A stretch of DNA of 64,000 nt from Brachynemurus nebulosus (lineage: Eukaryota > Arthropoda > Insecta > Neuroptera > Myrmeleontidae). The stretch covers positions 6,759,209 through 6,823,208 of the forward strand of contig JAPWDM010000015.1 of the NCBI GenBank assembly GCA_035578155.1. The letters are read 5' to 3'. This document shows, in pieces, positions 22,476 to 34,040 of the stretch. A program made the position numbers and the translations under genes. Under the pieces are notes generated by a model. It saw nothing but the letters and a program-made list of their open reading frames with translations, made no database searches and was not told where the DNA came from. Position 1 is the stretch's first letter; each line of letters starts with the position of its first letter.

Positions 22476-25400
22476 TCAACTTTATAAAATAAAATTAGTT
22501 TAAACTGAATTAAATGTGGTTTTCTGGTTAAAAGTCGTTCATTAGTAAGTTACAAAAACGAATTGATTCAACTAAGGTTTCAACACGATTAGAATAGTTA
22601 GCACGTTTACACAAGTTAGTTTAATCATCACTTCTAGGAAATTTATCACAGACAAAAGAAATTGTCAAAATCAAAATTGACTTATCTGAGATTTGCTGTC
22701 GACATATCATATTTGATGATGTGATATCGGCATTATATTTTTGGAAATTACAGATGTTCAGTTACCACTTTTCTTCATAAAACTTTGGGTGCACAACGGC
22801 TATACAAAATCCCATGATTGAACGTTGAATCAGATGTTATTTTTTCCAGAAAACATCCATATAATCAATAGAACTTGTTAAACATAAACCATCATTTGGA
22901 AATTGTCAAAATCAAAATTCAAAGAAATTGTCGGAAAGGAAATTTACATATAAAATTCATGTATTCAATGACATTTTGAACAAATGAAATCTGCCAATTT
23001 AAAGAAGAAATTCAATTAAATATCGTTCAACACACAAAATGTAGCATAAATTTATCAAAAGTTTCTTAGAATAATACAGTACAGTAACACAGTAACATTA
23101 ACCACAAATTAAATTTTAAAACAAAAATTTTATAAAATGTTATTTTTTAACAACAATAGAAATATTAATCTTTAATTAATTTTAAATTCTTACCTGTCAA
23201 TTTAAAGACCTGGGAGTTGCGAGGACAAAATTTTAAATTAAAAAGGCCTGTCAAAGTGACAAATTACAGTATTTATAATTGTTCGCCCCGCCAAAACTGT
23301 AACGATGTTACATTCCTTAAGTAACTATTATCATCAATGCAAAAAACCCCTGCAAATTTGACCGCACTTGTCGCCAAAACCTATAGAAAAAAAAATAATA
23401 ATTGTAAAATTTTATTGTCTTAATTTAACTTTCACGTACTCTAAAAATTTATATATTATCAATTCAATTTACATGCACACTACTGTATATTTTAGCCTAT
23501 ATGGATTAGCATCGATTTTTATAATTTAAGTTGTCAAAACAAAAAAATCCCTAGTTTATTTTGAACGCAAGAGACGTTAGTTGGTTACTGTGATTCATCA
23601 AACCGGCCTCTTTCCTTATCACCTCTCGTGGTGTACACATCAAGCGGCTAACATGACGAGCCTCTTGGCGTTTCCAGTGTAACAGTGTATCTTTTTTTTC
23701 CTTTTCATTATATTTAACGTTATTGTTAATTTTATAATTAGTTTCCGCTTAACAAAATGTTTAATTTGACAATTATTAACAATGTGCAATAGTAAAATAG
23801 GTATGTAGCTTCAAAATTATCTTTAATCTCTTCCGTTCAAAATTGACTATTTAATCAAGTAATGGGGTACACATCAATAGTTTTTTTGGTCATTTTCATA
23901 GATTTTCAGTGCTAAAATATCAATAACCTTTTCAATTTTAAAAAAAAAAAAAAACATATTCAGTATTTACTTATTTAACATTAAAATAGGGTTGCGCTTG
24001 CGGAATAAACCGACCTAAGTCGTATTCGACACTCTAGGTTACTTCCGAAGCATTTCCTCATTTTAATGAGCGAGTCACGTTTTCGCGACTCCATTTCATT
24101 TAATTAACACTTATTTTATTATTATTGTATAGTGTAGTATTTTATAGCATGTAATTTAATTACTGTAAGTAAAATTCTAGTATTTTTTTATAAAAAAAAT
24201 AGAAATAATATTGTAAGTTAGTGGTTCTAACACATCGTTATTGCTTCAAACTTACACATGTAAAGTTGTGTGGTTAATTACGTTGTAATTTGTCATTTGT
24301 TATAGTAAATTGTTACTATTAAATATTCAATTTGGAATTTAATTTATTTAGTCCTTATTTGATGCAAATCTTGATGATAGTACCATTTTGGCCTTAAAGT
24401 CGCTTCCACATTTTTTTAGCACCGCTATCATTAAGGTTGAGAATTGCATAGCCACCAAAGTATTTTGATAATTGGGGCGTGGATGACTAGATGTCTCCAC
24501 ATTACCAAATTTAGCTCATAAACCCATTAAATTATTATTTAATAAAAAAAAAGCAGTACATTAGGTTACAAAACATGTGTACATTTTATAAGGAATAATT
24601 ATGACGCGATGTCTCCGATACTTATCAACGTACTGTGTGTTTAAAAAGTTATGAATTTACATGGTGTTTAAAAGTTTTATAATTAAAAATTTTAGAAATT
24701 TTTTTTCCTCAAAATTAAGGAATTCTATCTTAATTATTACAAAAAAAATTGTAGGGCACGTAACACTGTAGATAATATAACTGAGACGTAAGACTTTAGA
24801 TTACATTATTAATACTTATAAATTTATTAATTATTTACAGATTTGAACAGTCAAGTTGTTATAATAGCCCATCCATTGTAAATGTATGTATATATGTATT
24901 ACGTATGTTGTAAACATTTGACATGTTTCGAATAGTATTTCGAAATCATTTTGTAAATAAATAATAATAATTGTCTTCATAAAGTTTGTTCGTACTTTCG
25001 TCTTGATAAATAATTTTTGCTGATAGAAAATGTACGTAATGTAAATATTTATATTATACTATGCATTTTCATTAAGCTACTTATATTATTGCACTAACCT
25101 ACATTAATAACAATAAGTTTAAACTAAAAAAAATTGTTTCTTTTTCGGAATTTATCAACTTTAATTTTGGTAAAAAAAATTTCTGTTTATATATTTCTAT
25201 TGTATTTTGTCGTAAGTTACAGTGACCAGTCTGTATATTGTTAATTTATTGTTTAAAAAGAGTAAGAAGTATAATTCTATCTAACATTCCAATGTGTTCT
25301 TAACAACGGGCGGTCGATGTAATTACAAAAAGCTGATAACAGAAAAATTACCTAATTTAGATCAAATAGAAATAAATTTAGATAATTCTCAAAAACAATC

Positions 25401-27475
25401 AACTTTCCATTTCATATATTTTACCATTTTATCAGAACCAATAAACCATGGTAACCAATAAACCAGTGAAATTATTACTATTGATTTGGTTTTCCTAGCA
25501 ACTTAAATATTTGTTTGTTTGTTATGTTCAAAATATAAAGATATTTCATTTCTGAGTCAAAAAACAATTTAACAATTTAATAATGTTTAAACTGCTATTG
25601 GTAAGTAACTGTTTCGATTTTCATACACTGGTGACATCTCTTTGGTGCACCGCAAAGTATCTTTATATTTTAAAATTACTTCTGGTTTGATTTCTATGAG
25701 TTTCAATATGCATAAATGTAACATAATGATTCATAAAACATAAGTACCTTACATAATTTGTTTTCTTTGGTTGTAGTTCAAAAGTTAATAATATCATATG
25801 AAAAAAGGAACAAATTGTGGGACGGGATAATTTTTTCTAAAAAAAAGAGGCTAGCACGGAGAGCGAAGGAACGAAGATGACACTCTCCCGTGCACGACGC
25901 AAGCCGTCACGACTAGTTATAAAAATGTAGTTTAGGTAGTGTTTGAATATAATTATTTAAAAAAATTAAAAAATTATGTAGTACTTAGTTCAACTTAGTG
26001 TAGTAATAATTTTTTTTTAAACAAGATTCTTAGTTTACAAAATGCGTAGTACTTAGTTCAATTTAGTGTAGTAATAATTTATTTCGAAACGAGATTGTTA
26101 GTTTACCGGAAACGAAATGGATAAAACGTAGTGAAGATTTATTTAAAGCGTCTAAGTATTGGTATAAATTTTATCTTTAAAAATAAAAGGAGCAAATTAT
26201 TCAACGTTAAATTATTTAAAAATGTAGTTTAAATATGTAACGTAATTTGTTTTAAATAAAGTGTTAACGTAAAATTTATTTTCTGAAATGTGGAAAATTA
26301 TTCAAAATAGTAAATAATTTAAAAGAATAATGTAATTTGATTTTAGGGTTAGGTTGAAACAAATTTAAATTAAGAGTAGATATTTTGGCTCGAATTAAAT
26401 TTTTTTTTTTTTAAAGAAAACCAAAATCTTTAATCCTAAAGTTTAAACAAATTTTAACGTAGGTTAAGTAAAGCTCACGTCGTTCTTAACCAAAGCCTTT
26501 CATTTAAAAATTTCGGCAAACCCTAAATTTAGGGAAACGGCAGGTAGACGACTAAAAATTTATTTTGTAAGTTTCATTGTAGTTTAATTTTGATTAAATG
26601 TAATAATCTTGAATAATCTTCCAATATACATGTCTACCAAAATTAATTTTGTGTCATTATGTAAATTTTTAGACGTAGGTATATGATTTAATCGTGAAAT
26701 TTAACCATGTGATTTACTCGTAAAGTATTTTTTTAATATTTGCAATTGTAGTTCCACGACATTGTTCATAAATTTATTAAAGGGATTTGGTAACAATTTA
26801 TCCAAAAAAAAAAAAAAAAAAAAAAATAATAATAATAATAATAACAAACGAATATAATTTTCAAACTGTGATATTTTTTATACGGGAATATAAATTTTCT
26901 CTACCGGTGAAATTTGATTACCTCGTTCCCGTGGAAATTTATATTCCTCGTCCAATTAAACTAAGATGCAATTTTTTAAGCAGATTCGTGATACTGTTTT
27001 CATAAGCCTTTGTTTTGATTGTGAACTATTTTAAGATTCATGTAAATGTACTTTGTTCCTTTTTTAAGATTTACTTGTGTCTGTACATAAAATGTTATAT
27101 TTCGAAGGGACTTATAATTTATTTTCCTAAAAAAAAAATTAAAATTGTAGCGATCAAGCCCCAAAATGGGCAAATCCTAGCTAGAGGGGAGACATTCAGG
27201 ACTTCAAACGCTTCAACTACACTCTTTTTAGGCTTACTAACACCTAAAGCCACCTGCGGCGTCTCTGCTCCAACCAGTTAACAACCAAATATAAATACCT
27301 TCATTTTTTTATATTTTAATTTTTTTCACTACAGTATTAAAACAAAAGTAGTTGTATACTACATTTCAAACAGGATAGTTGTGTTCTTATTTCCCTGACG
27401 TTTACTTGAGTTTTCATTGGAAATACAAAACCCAAGATAAGCCGGAACGGGAAAACGACATATGTTCTATAAGAG
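22476..27475. other. Long AT-rich stretch without recognisable genes
   Basis: All frames are closed at short intervals. Minor features are a ~66-bp tandem duplication with the word TAGTACTTAGTTCAA at 25977-26108, an A-run plus (AAT)n at 26803-26843, and a less AT-rich island at 27150-27285 that may be an unidentified transposon scrap. Confidence 0.5.
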
Positions 27476-27505
27476 ACATTGAATGGGACATGTCCCATTC
27501 AATGT
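27476..27505. repeat. Perfect 30-bp palindrome
   Basis: ACATTGAATGGGACA followed by its exact reverse complement with no spacer. A partial third copy of TGTCCCATT follows about 22 bp later. Confidence 0.9.
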
Positions 27506-27694
27506 TCTACATAATGTCCCATTTAATATCCCTTGTCAAGTAATAAGTTAACAAACAAAAAGTACATAACCTCAATGTGCAAATAATATTTGTATAATCA
27601 TAGTTTATACTAAGCGGTTTAATAATCAGCTAACAAAATTAAGCATAATAGTTACTATGGAATAATTAGTAATTTATAAAAAAATAAAACTTAC

Positions 27695-27964
27695 TTTTTT
27701 CTGTTTAAAATCGTATTTCTTAGTTTCTGTTGAAATAAACGCAAAATCGTTGACACATAATATATGTCGTACTGTCGTGCCGTGATGGTATGGTGATCTT
27801 GAAATTCTCCTTCTTTACAGCCGATCTTTATTTCTTTATTTCTGACACCAGTTACTTGATTGTTTTGATTGAGAAGTAACACCCAATGTTGATGTGTAGT
27901 TTTTAAATTTAAATTAATCACTTGTTTTAATAATTTTTCTAACTCTTTCTTATTGTTATTAACA
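27695..27964 (-). CDS. Candidate internal exon, unknown protein
   Basis: Ninety codons open between an acceptor-like sequence (pyrimidine-rich stretch ending ATCTAG, exon starts at 27964) and a donor-like AA|GTAAGT at 27694. The peptide has ordinary composition, with GCKEGEFQDHHTITARQYD and a C-terminal ILRLFQQKLRNTILNRKK. I do not recognise the family. It could be an exon of a host gene or of a transposon; without a second exon the call is weak. Confidence 0.3.
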
Positions 27965-28199
27965 CTAGATGTTTAGGTATCAAAAGTGAAACAGATAAAG
28001 TTTTATATATTTTATTTTTAACAATAGTATTTTGGGCATAATGCCGTCTTACAAATGATTGTAATAACTAACTAGGTTATTAGGTGTTCTATATTTATAT
28101 ATTTTACAAAAATTAATTATCATTAAAAATGACGTAGGTAGTGAAAGTTCAGAATTAGTGAAAGTAAATATGGAATTTGGCTGATATCCTGTTTGAAGT

Positions 28200-28860
28200 A
28201 TCCTATTAAAATATGTGGTGGGCTGAGTCACCACAGTACATAAAAATAGTTATACAAGAGACATCTGGTGACAATAATCGTCGCCTTCATGAAGTTCTCC
28301 CTTATTATGTTTTTGTGACAACGATTTCATCACTGGTGACTGCATGGAGTAAAATAGTAGAATTACTGAACAAACGGATAAAATCTGCAGCTGTATTGGC
28401 AACTTTTCCTCGCAAAGCATAGTTATCGGTAGATTTTTTTAACACATCTCCTACATCATCCATGAGTCCGTGTTCGCTGTCCTGATTCGCTGAATGTACA
28501 TGTTGTAGCAGTTGTTTGCGGAAAGTTATCCATGAAGGTTTTAATCCATAAGTAAATGTTGGTGCAGTTTCTGTATTGTGACGTAGGTCCGTTTGAGAAC
28601 ATGTGAAGGGTATTAATATGTCGTCTAGTACTTAATATATTCTGTAGCACAGATTTCATGTGACCTCATATAGCATGTGTCTGGTGGTCTAAATTATCAC
28701 TCACAGTGGCAAATGAAACACATCTGTGTGGATCGAGATTTGACCCTTGAATGCTCCGAATCTCTTTGATTGTATCTCTTTCCCATATTTTGTCATTATA
28801 ATCTCTGTTTCTTCTAAATTTTCTTTCAGTTTTCTCAGTGCGTTAAAGTTTTTGTATATC
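28200..28860 (-). pseudogene. Degenerate transposon-derived protein fragment
   Basis: The minus strand retains, through several stops and shifts, blocks such as MFSNGPTSQYRNCTNIYLWIK and CTFSESGQRTRTHG. These resemble a repetitive arthropod protein family with SDGPTSQYRNK and SGHGKG-x-x-DG signatures that is usually found in multicopy, transposon-like genes. Frame breaks are at about 28655, 28455 and 28420. I cannot name the superfamily with confidence. Upstream, 28660-28860 has the same strand bias but is more decayed. Confidence 0.45.
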
Positions 28861-29090
28861 CCTGAAGCAAAATTGGGCCCACAAGGAGGAAATCAGTTCC
28901 TCCCCCAGAGGACGATTTAGGATCTTTTAGAACAACACAACCTTATTTTGTATAAAATTAAACAATTTATTATTCTAAAGATTTGGGTGATGTACAATAC
29001 AATTAACAAGTACAATATTTGGATTTAAAATTTGTTGTACTAAATGAAATTAGATTATAAACAAACGTAATTAAGAATATTATCGAATGT
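28861..29090. other. No gene seen
   Basis: Contains a GC-richer block at 28870-28920 (GGGCCCACAAGGAGG...), possibly an unidentified element boundary, then AT-rich DNA. Confidence 0.4.
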
Positions 29091-29424
29091 AATAAAATGT
29101 AAGCAAGTACAATGATTAATAACTTTATCAAATGAAATTAATAAAATGTAAGCAAATACAATGATCAATAATTTTATCAAATGAAATTAATAAAATGTAA
29201 GCAAATACAATGATCGATAATTGTATCAAATGAAATTAATAAAATGTAAGCAAATGCAATGATCAATAATTTTATCAAATGAAATTAATAAAATATAAGT
29301 AAATACAATGATCAATAATTTTATCAAATGAAATTAATAAAATGTAAGCAAATATAATGATCAATAATTTTATCAAATGAAATTAATAAAATATAAGCAA
29401 ATGCAATGATCAATAATTTTACCA
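29091..29424. repeat. Minisatellite, 49-bp unit x about 7
   Basis: The word AAGCAA (or AAGTAA) recurs at 29101, 29150, 29199, 29248, 29297, 29346 and 29395, exactly 49 bp apart. Units differ by a few bases and include ATGATCAATAATTTTATC. Confidence 0.9.
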
Positions 29425-29894
29425 GAGTATTTTAGCCCTTCTGTATATGTATACAAATTAAACTTGTAAGGTTAAAACACTGGAACTCGCCAGACAAGAA
29501 TTTAACCAAGTTCAGAAATTACATTTTTTAAACGATAAGGGCAACTCACCCTTGAACCGCATGCAATTACTATTAAAAATTAACAGAAAAGCCAAAACAG
29601 TAAAATTAATGAATAGATGCGAGCAAACAACTATTGAAACTGCAAGTACAATAAATACCTTTTGAACGTAACAGGCGATGTCGGTATATGCACAAAATAT
29701 TACTGAGTCGCTTGTACTAGTATATTGTTGTATTATGTATGTGAAACGATCCGCTGTGGACGAGACCAACCTCAATACTGCTTACCCAGCAGTTGCATGC
29801 TCGCTTTTTTAAGTTTCGAATATAAACATATTTTTAAATAACATTAAAATTATATAATAACATTGGTAAACAGTGATTTTGTTAAACGAATTCG
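29425..29894. other. No gene seen
   Basis: A short minus-strand frame (29512-29775) has hydrophobic character but no recognisable family; I leave it uncalled. Confidence 0.4.
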
Positions 29895-30009
29895 AATCGC
29901 TTTTAGCGAATTTCCAGAAAGAATTCTGGAAATTCAGCATTACGGTGTTATCCGTAACACGACTTAAGCCCGGGGCTATGGCAGAAACCCAAAAATAATA
30001 TTCACTAAG

Positions 30010-30011
<2 letters not shown>
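29895..30011 (+). repeat. Dispersed repeat, copy 1
   Basis: About 110 bp starting around TTTTAGCGAATTTCC, with a palindromic core around AGAATTCT, then ACACGACTTAAGCCCGG and CTATGGCAGAAA. It recurs in the same orientation at 60315-60450. Confidence 0.75.

Positions 30012-30069
<58 letters not shown>
30012..30069. repeat. (TA)n microsatellite
   Basis: TA run adjoining the hAT-like element. Confidence 0.95.
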
Positions 30070-30073
<4 letters not shown>

Positions 30074-30475
30074 TAGTGATGGAGAACTATCGATAGTCCC
30101 GACTATCGATAGTTACGATAGTCGTGAAACTATCGATAGTTATCGATAGTTTATCGATAGTTTTTGATACCCAAGTTGGGCGGCATTTAAATAGCCGGCG
30201 AGCAAAAAAAAAAAGAAAAAAGGTCGCCGGTTTTACGCTGGGGCGGAATTATTCCTTTTTGCCCGGAAATTCCCTTAAAATGGTTGTTTTTATATCTCTG
30301 GCTATAATTTCTATAATTTCTACGAAATTTTTATTATCTTTAGTATTTATAAGTAAACAAAATGACTGAAAAAAAGTATCGAAAACTATCGATAGTAAAA
30401 AAAAAGATCGATAGTTTTCGATAGTCAAAACTATCGATAGTTATCAATAGTGCTATCGATAGTTCTCCGCCACTA
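30074..30475. mobile_element. 402-bp hAT-like MITE with TATCGATA arrays
   Basis: The ends read TAGTGATGGAGAACTATCG and, inverted, TAGTGGCGGAGAACTATCG, flanked by ATATGTAT and GTATGTAT (7 of 8 identical), consistent with an 8-bp hAT duplication. Each arm is packed with ACTATCGATAGT palindromes: I count five exact TATCGATA sites on the left and three on the right, plus degenerate ones. The core (30190-30360) is unrelated and non-coding. It is a non-autonomous element; no transposase is encoded. Confidence 0.7.
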
Positions 30476-30640
30476 GTATGTATGTATGTATAGGCGTATG
30501 TATGTATATGGGTGATTCTACTTTTTAGGTCCTTCAAAAAATTAAAGTTGTCTCCACAATAAGGAAGGTTGAAACTATATACAGAATGAAGATACTGTCA
30601 TTTATTTTATTTAAATAAAATATAACTCCTAGTTAGATGA

Positions 30641-30646
30641 CCTACC
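30641..30646. repeat. Polinton target-site duplication, left (CCTACC)
   Basis: Identical to 53044-53049, immediately outside the inverted repeats. Six base pairs is the length made by Polinton/Maverick integration. Confidence 0.9.
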
Positions 30647-31140
30647 AGTAGGTAAGCTATGGGGGAACGACAGCAGGCGGATTCTACGGCACACTCCGCG
30701 TCAAAAGTATAGACCCCCCATAATGGGTGTCCGAATAATTTTGGGTCGCACTGTACTTGCACTTATCAGACTTCCGGCGGCTAATTGGTCTGTGGTTATT
30801 ATCAGCGCGCCGCAGTTGTTTGTTGAGTTAATTGGTCTGTGCGTTGTGTGATAAGCCGTTGTTGTTTGTTGAGTTATAGTTAATTAGTCTGCATGTGTGT
30901 GGGGGTTTTTATGCTCATTAAAGTTAATTGGGTAGTTTGTTTGAACGTTGCGCGCCCATTAAAGTTAATTGGCGCCGATAAGACACTCCGGACTTCGGAA
31001 ATGTGATATCATAAATATTTTTTAGAATACAATTAAGTTAATTGGCTAGTTTTTGAACGTTGCGCGCTCATTAAAGTTAATTGGCGCTGATAAGACATTC
31101 CGAACTTCGGAATTGTGATATCATAGCTATTTTTAGAATT
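30647..31140 (+). repeat. Polinton left terminal inverted repeat
   Basis: Matches the reverse complement of 52552-53043. It contains two ~110-bp direct repeats (around AACGTTGCGCGC...GATATCATA) and seven or more copies of GTTAATTGG or close variants. Confidence 0.9.
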
Positions 31141-31565
31141 ATTGTCCACATGCATGTTACAACTTGTTAGCGGAATGCTTAATCGGAAATCAGTTTCTAT
31201 TTTTAGCACACACGTTAAGATTTGTTATGAGAGCGCGGGCTCGGGAATCTGCTTCTACTTTTAGCATATAACAATTGTTTCCAAACGCCCACAATCGAGA
31301 AATCTGTTTCTACAACGCCGCCAGCTCTAGGTATTGTTCCATACTTTCATTCGTTATACAAAATGCGCATTTAAACAGACCGAAGTTAATGTATGCATGC
31401 TGTATTGCTTTAAAAGCAAATTTATTGTAGGCTCGGGGTATACATACATATTAATTTTATCAACAGATAAGAATAAAAATAATTTTATAACAAAAAGAAT
31501 TAAAAGAGATAAGTATATTATGTCTATTTATATAATATGTAAGTTTAGGCTTTACGTTTTGTCTA
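31141..31565. other. Polinton left non-coding segment
   Basis: No integrase or other conserved ORF is visible where Polintons often place one. The 90-codon plus-strand frame at 31334-31606 has no recognisable features. Confidence 0.5.
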
Positions 31566-31709
31566 GTAGTAATAAACGAAGGTATCAATGTTCGAAAGGA
31601 TATTGAAACCATTCGTGATGTCGACACTGCCCTGGAGGAGCTGCAGCACGAAATTAGCGAAGCCAGTAAGCATTATGAGGAAAGATTGACTAAAGGTGAA
31701 AATAAATAA
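31566..31709 (+). pseudogene. C-terminal remnant with coiled-coil character
   Basis: A plus-strand frame ends at TAA 31707-31709 and reads a charged helical segment (IETIRDVDTALEELQHEI, then SEASKHYEERL). A TCTAG acceptor-like sequence precedes it. The upstream part of the protein is not visible, so it may be the last exon or the decayed tail of a lost Polinton gene. The family is unknown. Confidence 0.35.
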
Positions 31710-31840
31710 AAAACTATTTTTAGAAACAGTTCATTTTTTATTTTAATATTTAAATGTACATAGTGAAAAAACATTGGCAATACAAAAAGTGTGTATATAA
31801 GTAATTATTAATTTGCGAGATTTAAGGAGATTTTTTTCCA

Positions 31841-32166
31841 TCACTCTAGCCAGGTGAGCCCAGGATTTACAATGGAAAGTTCCTCTGAGAAAAAACAAAA
31901 AATTAGCTGTTACCAATATAATAAATATATGTATACATACCATTAATTATGAAAAAATCACCAAATCGTTTTTCACCATTAAAATTTAATGCTAGAGTTA
32001 TTTCGCCAATAGCTTGATAACCTACACTATGATAAAAGACAATTTTTGTTGGCTCGCCCTCATACAAATTTAGTGCCCACAACGGAATTTTTGAAATGCT
32101 AATAATATTACAACAGCAGTTATAATCGATAGGGATTGTTGATGCAAATAATACTTCAACACTCAT
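31841..32166 (-). CDS. Small unknown Polinton protein, two exons
   Basis: Starts MSVEVLFAST at 32166. Exon 1 (31941-32166) leads to a GTATGT donor and a 56-bp intron (31885-31940) ending TTTTTTCTCAG; exon 2 (31841-31884) ends LTWLE-stop, giving 89 residues. Read without splicing, the frame would end in a Tyr/Ile-rich tail. A TATA-like TATAAATG lies about 45 bp upstream of the start. The protein has a CCC cluster, predicted mostly beta. I recognise no family. The intron is inferred from splice signals only. Confidence 0.5.
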
Positions 32167-32517
32167 TTTTCAAAAAGTTAAAAATTTACCCGAGTTGGCA
32201 CATACATTTATACTTAAACATAGCTACAATGTGTAAATAATATAAGCAATGAGAATATTTTTTAATTAGAAATAAAATTAAAATTATCTCTCGGTTTTTT
32301 TATATTTTTAAATTAGACTCACCATAATTATAACATCGTGTTTGTCGCCGACGTTGTATGTATTATAGATATATGATTATCTAAAAGCATTTAATTAGAT
32401 ATTTTTATTTGTTTATGCAAAATACCGCTTTATAATTAAGTCCAACAAAAATTTATGATGTTTAATCAACAGAAATATGTGAACTATTGTAATCAATAAT
32501 TTGTTCTAAATAGGCTT

Positions 32518-33804
32518 TCAATTTTTTAAAATTGACATTTTTGGACATGATATATTAAACATAGATAAATCGGGGTTTTTAATTTCAATGATTTTAGCAG
32601 AAAATTCGCTATATAAATAAACTCGGTGATTTTTTAGGAAAAAATATAATAAACCATCTATGTACCGAAATGCAGAACGAATGTTTAGAGGAATTTCAGG
32701 AAATTTTTGTGAAATAATACCATACTTTTTAGGAATTAAACCGCATTCGTCTACTTCAACATAATAAAATTTATTATAAAATATATAGGTTTTACCTGTA
32801 TATGTGTTAAACATTGCGTTAATTATACTTTTTTGAGGTAGATGGAGCAGAGATATTATAGACTTGGGAAATCCCGGAACTAATTGCATATCTGGATACG
32901 TTATTAGATAAATTTCGTTTTCAACTAAAAGAACAAGTTCATCGCTAGCTTTTTGATAAATTGATGAAATTTTACTAAAGTCTTGCAGTAAAAAAGGCAA
33001 AAGTTCTTTTATTAGCTTAGGTTTCGTATATTCATTCTCATTGATATCAACTAACCAAACCCAATGATTATAAAATATATACATCGTTTTATCTACAATA
33101 AGTAGCGCATCAAAATCTTTTAAAGTACATAATTGGGGGGCCACCAAAATCTTTTCATTTACACCATACAAATTTTGAATATCGGCTATAACTTCCGAAT
33201 CTAGCTTACGATTCCATTTTGGGTTGTAATAAGGATACATAATAGATTCATTATTATTATCATGGTGGCTTATTCCAACCGAGTGGGCAATTTCGTGTGT
33301 TAATACAGCAAAAAGGTTTAAACTCTCAGCTTCCTCGTCTTGCTTTAACGACCATCTTTCATCGGCATCAATATGAATTTCGGTGGTTCTGTTAAAGTAT
33401 GGATAAAATGCATGAGCCAAGACGCCTCCGGCTCCATCAAATACCTCCGAACACCAATTAGGATATTTTTCAAAGGTGTGATTAAGTTTACGGTTGGAAA
33501 TTATGATATCGGGATTAAGATTATCATATTGAAAAACTAAATTCGAATGATGCTGCCACATTTGAAAGGCGGCATGCGTTAAATTCAAAATCGTTTGATT
33601 AGCTCCAACATAATCCCATCTTAAATGAGTCTTATTCCACTTTCTAGGATTAATGTCTAGATTATCAAAATCATTAAATAAACCACACCTCAATCTGCCG
33701 AGGTTGTTATAATTATTATTTAACTTTTGAATATCATTGCTTTTATTAATTGAATAAGTTGAATAACCAGGTATTAAGATTAAAAATATCTTTAAAAGGG
33801 ACAT
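32518..33804 (-). CDS. Secreted matrix metalloproteinase with hemopexin-like domain (Polinton cargo)
   Basis: 428 residues from ATG 33804. Residues 1-18 are a signal peptide. A short pro-region has a cysteine-switch-like LRCGLFND (Cys40); typical MMP propeptides are about 80 residues, so it is strongly reduced. The catalytic domain (about 50-215) has the zinc site HEIAHSVGISH (His170, Glu171, His174, His180) and the Met-turn SIMYPYY (Met189). Residues ~226-421 form a hemopexin-like propeller, with Cys near both ends for the usual disulfide. It lies on the same strand as the PLA2-like gene and within the Polinton repeats. MMPs degrade matrix proteins; granuloviruses carry a comparable gene. 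The frame is intact. A TATA-like TTATAAAT lies about 60 bp upstream. Confidence 0.88.
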   Translation of the reverse strand: MSLLKIFLILIPGYSTYSINKSNDIQKLNNNYNNLGRLRCGLFNDFDNLDINPRKWNKTHLRWDYVGANQTILNLTHAAFQMWQHHSNLVFQYDNLNPDIIISNRKLNHTFEKYPNWCSEVFDGAGGVLAHAFYPYFNRTTEIHIDADERWSLKQDEEAESLNLFAVLTHEIAHSVGISHHDNNNESIMYPYYNPKWNRKLDSEVIADIQNLYGVNEKILVAPQLCTLKDFDALLIVDKTMYIFYNHWVWLVDINENEYTKPKLIKELLPFLLQDFSKISSIYQKASDELVLLVENEIYLITYPDMQLVPGFPKSIISLLHLPQKSIINAMFNTYTGKTYIFYNKFYYVEVDECGLIPKKYGIISQKFPEIPLNIRSAFRYIDGLLYFFLKNHRVYLYSEFSAKIIEIKNPDLSMFNISCPKMSILKN

Positions 33805-34040
33805 ATTTTGCTTTTTCCAAACTAAAGTTGCTGGTGCTCCAACAAAAGCTCGAGAGAGAGTGATTTATAAAACATGGTGAATCTAATTTTATATCACATT
33901 TAAAATTAAACTCATATACATATACATATCTCTAGGATGTGTTAGAGGGATAATTTAAATAAAAAAACATCATATATTTTTTAAATTCATAATTTTTATT
34001 TATGCAAATAATAGATACATATAACATAATATTCTTAAAA

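Noticed and set aside
29091..29424. CRISPR-like regularly spaced repeat
   Set aside because: The whole 49-bp unit repeats, with no unique spacers, and the context is eukaryotic, so it is a minisatellite.
31334..31606. Possible Polinton integrase ORF at the left end
   Set aside because: No HHCC or DDE motif is present, and the frame looks like AT-rich chance coding; only a short coiled-coil tail at 31566-31709 is worth noting.
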